Shown piece after piece: positions 61,313 to 64,000 of a stretch of 64,000 bases of DNA (positions within the stretch are counted from its first letter, which is position 1; each line of letters opens with the position of its first letter). The translations under genes and the position numbers were made by a program. The stretch comes from Nocardia higoensis NBRC 100133. Its GTDB lineage: Bacteria; Actinomycetota; Actinomycetes; Mycobacteriales; Mycobacteriaceae. The stretch covers positions 20,371-84,370 of the forward strand of contig NZ_BAGA01000116.1 of NCBI RefSeq assembly GCF_000308595.1, in the 5' to 3' direction. The notes below the pieces were generated by a model. It searched no databases and had not been told where the DNA came from. It worked only from the letters and a program-made list of their open reading frames with translations.

Positions 61313-62910
61313 ATGACAAGCACCGAGACCACGCCGACGGCCACCCTGCCCGCGCGAGTAACCCCGGAACTGATCGCCCGCCTCACCGCACGGGTCCGGG
61401 CAGGCGGCGACACCGACGCCAGAGCGCCGTTCACGCTGACCGAGGTCTATACCGGGGCGGCGTACGGCGAACTGCCCCAGTCGCGCCCGGAGGATGTGGC
61501 CGCCGCCTTCGCCACCGCCCGCGCCGCGCAGCGCACGTGGGCCGCCACGCCGCTGAAGCAACGCCTGGCCGTCTTCGCCCGGGCGCACGAGCTCATCCTG
61601 ACCGAGCGCACGCTGATCGCCGACCTCATCCAGATCGGCTGCGGCAAGGCCCGCAGGATGGCCTTCGAAGAGTCCTGCGACGTGCCGATGATCATCAGCC
61701 ACTACCTCAAGACCGCGCGCCGAATCCTGAAGCCGCGCAAGCACGGCGGCACGGTTCCGCTGCTGAGCACGTCCATCGAGGAGCATCGGCCCAAGGGCGT
61801 GATCGGGGTGATCGCCCCGTGGAACTTCCCGTTCGCACTGGCGCTCTCCGACGCGGTCGCCGCGCTGATCGCGGGCAACGCGGTGGTGCTCAAGCCGGAC
61901 AACAAGACCGCCTTGTGCGCGCTGTTCGGCGTGGAGCTGTTCCACCGCGCGGGACTGCCCGAGGGCCTGTTCGAGGTGGTCTGCGGCGAGGGCCCCGATA
62001 TCGGCGGCGACCTGATCGACAACAGCGACTTCGTCATGTTCACCGGCTCCACCGCCACCGGCAGGCTGATCGGCGAGCGGGCCGGGCGCAATCTCATCGG
62101 CTGCAGCCTGGAACTGGGCGGCAAGAACCCGCTGATCGTGCTCGACGACGCCGATCTCGACGCGGTCATCCCCGGCGCGGTGTTCGCGACCTTCGCCAAT
62201 TCCGGGCAGGCGTGCATGCACATCGAGCGGATCTACGTGCACGATCGCGTGTACGAGGAGTTCTTGCGCCGGTTCGTCGAGGCCGCCGCCGAGCTCGGGG
62301 CCAAGGCCGGCGCGAGCTACGACTACACCCCGGAGTTCGGATCGCTGATCTCCCCCGACACCTCGCCCGGGTCTCGGCGCACGTGGAAGAAGCGCGGGCC
62401 GCGGGCGCGACCGTGCACACCGGCGGCCGGGCCCGCCCGGACATCGGCCCGGCCTTCTACGAGCCGACCGTGCTCACCGACGTCCCCGCGCACGTCGCGC
62501 ACGCCACCGCCGAGACCTTCGGACCGGTCGTCACCGTCTACCGGGTCGGCTCCGAGCAGGAAGCGATCGACCGCGCCAATGCCACCGAATACGGACTCAA
62601 CGCGAGCGTGTGGAGTTCGGATCGGGCCAGGGCGCTGCGGGTCGCGCGCCGGCTGGAGGCCGGGAACATCAATATCAACGACGGTTTCGTCACCAGCTAC
62701 GCCTCCAAGGCAACCCCGTCGGGCGGGGTGAAGAACTCCGGCATCGGGGCCAGGCACGGCGATCAGGGTCTGCTGAAGTACACCGACACCATCAATGTCG
62801 GCGTGTTGAAGAGCCAGGTCATGACCGCTCGCGCACAGATGGCCTACGACAAGCAGATCACGTCCACCCTGGCCACCCTGCGGATCATGCGGCGCACCAG
62901 GCTGCGCTGA
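61313..62910 (+). pseudogene. gabD2: Succinate-semialdehyde/aldehyde dehydrogenase (GabD2-like), frameshifted in this sequence
   Basis: ATG at 61313 follows GGAGAGAG. The first 350 codons give an aldehyde dehydrogenase (VIGVIAPWNFPF, FTGSTATGR, LELGGKNPLIVL, catalytic Cys in NSGQACMHIER). At about 62359 the frame shifts: a cytosine seems missing in the segment normally read SLISPDHLARV, and the remaining 180 codons (VSAHVEEARAAGATVHTGG ... ETFGPVVTVYRV ... GVKNSGIGARHGDQGLLKY) continue in the next frame. Both parts are otherwise intact, so the lesion is recent or an error. The full protein would resemble Rv1731 GabD2 of M. tuberculosis (recalled). Confidence 0.7.
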
Positions 62911-62975
62911 TACCGTGGCGCCGGAGCGGGCCGAACGAGCTCGGCCCGCACCTGAACGATCGAGGAGCTATACCA

Positions 62976-63461
62976 GTGAGCATTCGCGACATCGCGCTGC
63001 GGACCCTCTCCGGCGACGAGACCACGCTGGCCGAATTGGCAGGCGACAAGGCGGTACTCGTGGTCAATGTCGCCTCGAAGTGTGGTCTGACGCCGCAGTA
63101 CACCGGCCTGGTGGAACTGCAGCGCACCTACGGTGAGCGTGGCTTCACCGTCGTGGGCGTGCCCTGCAACCAGTTCATGGGCCAGGAGCCGGGCACCGCC
63201 GAGGAGATCGAGCAGTTCTGCTCCACCACCTACGGCGTGGACTTCCCGCTGTTGGAGAAGACCGAGGTCAACGGCGAGGGCAGGCACCCGCTCTACGCGG
63301 AGCTGACCCAGGCCGCCGACGCCGAGGGCGGCGCGGGCGACATCCAGTGGAACTTCGAGAAGTTCCTGGTCGACCGCGACGGAAAGGTGGCCGGCCGGTT
63401 CCGTCCGCGCACCGAGCCGACCGATCCCGCGGTTGTCGCGGCCATCGAGAGCGCGCTGTAG
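62976..63461 (+). CDS. Glutathione peroxidase-like thiol peroxidase
   Basis: 161 residues from GTG at 62976 (GAGGAG upstream). The redox cysteine is in NVASKCGLTPQY near residue 36, the catalytic glutamine in GVPCNQFMGQEPG near 70 and the WNFEKFLVD tryptophan-asparagine near 125. These enzymes reduce peroxides with thioredoxin or mycothiol systems in actinobacteria. It lies 65 bp after the gabD2-like gene on the same strand. Confidence 0.93.
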   Translation: MSIRDIALRTLSGDETTLAELAGDKAVLVVNVASKCGLTPQYTGLVELQRTYGERGFTVVGVPCNQFMGQEPGTAEEIEQFCSTTYGVDFPLLEKTEVNGEGRHPLYAELTQAADAEGGAGDIQWNFEKFLVDRDGKVAGRFRPRTEPTDPAVVAAIESAL

Positions 63462-63497
63462 GGCTGCTCGGCCGGCGCCGCGGAAACCGGCTCGTCG

Positions 63498-63537
63498 GCC
63501 ACGAAAGACCACTTGTCGCCACGGAAGATCACTTGTC
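63498..63537. repeat. 20-bp tandem duplication at a gene 3' end
   Basis: Two adjacent 20-bp units (63498-63517 and 63518-63537) agree at 18 of 20 positions. The second contains the stop codon of the membrane protein gene on the minus strand; the first, the matching position, reads TGG instead of TGA. Confidence 0.7.
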
Positions 63538-64000
63538 TTTGCCTTTGTCCTTGTCCTTGCCTTTGCCCTTGCCCGGGTTTCCGTCCGCGGCGGTCGGGAC
63601 GACCGACGGCGAGACGGTGACCGCGGGCGGAGCGGTGGCGGCAGGCGGGACGGGCTGGGGGACGGTGGTCTGCGGGGATGTCGGGCCGGGCGTCGGCTGA
63701 TCGCGGGTGCCGACCAGCACGATCGCAACCAGCAGTACCAAGGCCACCGCCGCCCCCGCCACCGCCAGGATCGCGCCCGCGTGCGGACGTGACGGCGACG
63801 GGCCGGGCGGCGGGACAGCGGCGCCCGCTCGCGTCCGGCCATGCCCCGGTCCTATCGGAAGCGTCTCGCTGTACCGAGGCGCGGGCCCGAGCGATCCCGG
63901 AGCGGCCGACGGCATCCGGGCGGTCGGCGTCGGCCGCACCGGCGCAGCCGACGCGGCCGCACGGTCCGGCGCCGGCGAATGCGCAGCGGGCGCGGCCGAA
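63529..64000 (-). CDS. Proline-rich single-pass membrane protein (incomplete at window edge)
   Basis: The frame stays open to the right edge, so the N-terminus lies outside. The visible 156 codons hold a Pro/Ala-rich stretch, one membrane helix (AILAVAGAAVALVLLVAIVLVG), then a Thr/Pro-rich outer segment (TPGPTSPQTTVPQPVPPAATAPPAVTVSPS) and a Lys/Asp/Gly tail (GKGKGKDKDKGKDK). No domain recognised. A kinase or envelope protein with a proline-rich juxtamembrane region is possible but not supported. Confidence 0.6.
   Translation of the reverse strand, partial: SAAPAAHSPAPDRAAASAAPVRPTPTARMPSAAPGSLGPAPRYSETLPIGPGHGRTRAGAAVPPPGPSPSRPHAGAILAVAGAAVALVLLVAIVLVGTRDQPTPGPTSPQTTVPQPVPPAATAPPAVTVSPSVVPTAADGNPGKGKGKDKDKGKDK

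Overview
The window is high-GC actinobacterial chromosome and most resembles Nocardia or a close relative in the Mycobacteriales. The main reason is gene order: hpf, a ComF-like gene, lpqB, mtrB, mtrA, tmk, ahcY, a TetR regulator, two rubredoxins, alkB, fbiB/fbiA, whiB2, a metallopeptidase gene, a DUF3499 gene, manB, a TobH-like gene, manA, then manC, rmlD, an LCP ligase and a TIGR03089 gene follow, with some rearrangement, the order I recall around Rv3229c-Rv3268 of Mycobacterium tuberculosis. F420 biosynthesis, WhiB, MtrAB-LpqB and mannose/rhamnose envelope genes all fit a mycolata genome. I saw no rRNA, tRNA, CRISPR array, insertion sequence or prophage.

Layout. 1-4.7 kb: a desaturase reductase, two tandem membrane desaturases (second with a possible operator) and bluB. 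4.8-17 kb, minus strand: hpf, comF-like, lpqB-mtrB-mtrA, tmk-ahcY, a second alkB, then the alkane operon alkB-rubA-rubA-tetR behind a strong palindrome. 17-20 kb: fbiA-fbiB-nudix. 20-26 kb, plus strand: whiB2, metallopeptidase, DUF3499, manB-tobH-manA. 26-37 kb: a divergent HTH regulator/SDR pair, a FAD oxidoreductase, manC, rmlD, LCP ligase, TIGR03089, P450, carboxylesterase and an FmdB-type protein.

37.6-49.4 kb is the least ordinary part. On the minus strand, an SMC/Rad50-like ATPase with a CPVC hook-like motif (frameshifted here), a small HEPN-like helical protein, a 49-codon ORF, a SEC-C protein and a SelW-like protein are nearly all joined by ATGA overlaps. Divergent from it, four overlapping plus-strand genes encode a SWIM-family/DUF5691 fusion that lacks the SWIM zinc finger, a MoxR AAA+ ATPase, a DUF5682 protein with TraB/TIKI-like motifs, and a VWA protein. 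This looks like a relative of the uncharacterised YehL-type MoxR systems.

49.4-64 kb: a MacB/FtsX-type ABC exporter, a TetR regulator, a divergent ArsR/P1B-4 metal ATPase pair, a five-gene catabolic operon (aldehyde dehydrogenase, SDR, HIBADH-like, CMD-like, flavoprotein) sharing a palindrome with the TetR gene, a frameshifted gabD2-like gene, a glutathione peroxidase and an incomplete membrane protein at the right edge.

The genes point to lipid and alkane metabolism (desaturases, AlkB, P450, dehydrogenases), envelope polysaccharide supply (manA/B/C, rmlD, LCP) and two-component control of the cell cycle and envelope (MtrAB-LpqB). All functions are inferred from sequence patterns and recalled family knowledge; no search was run.
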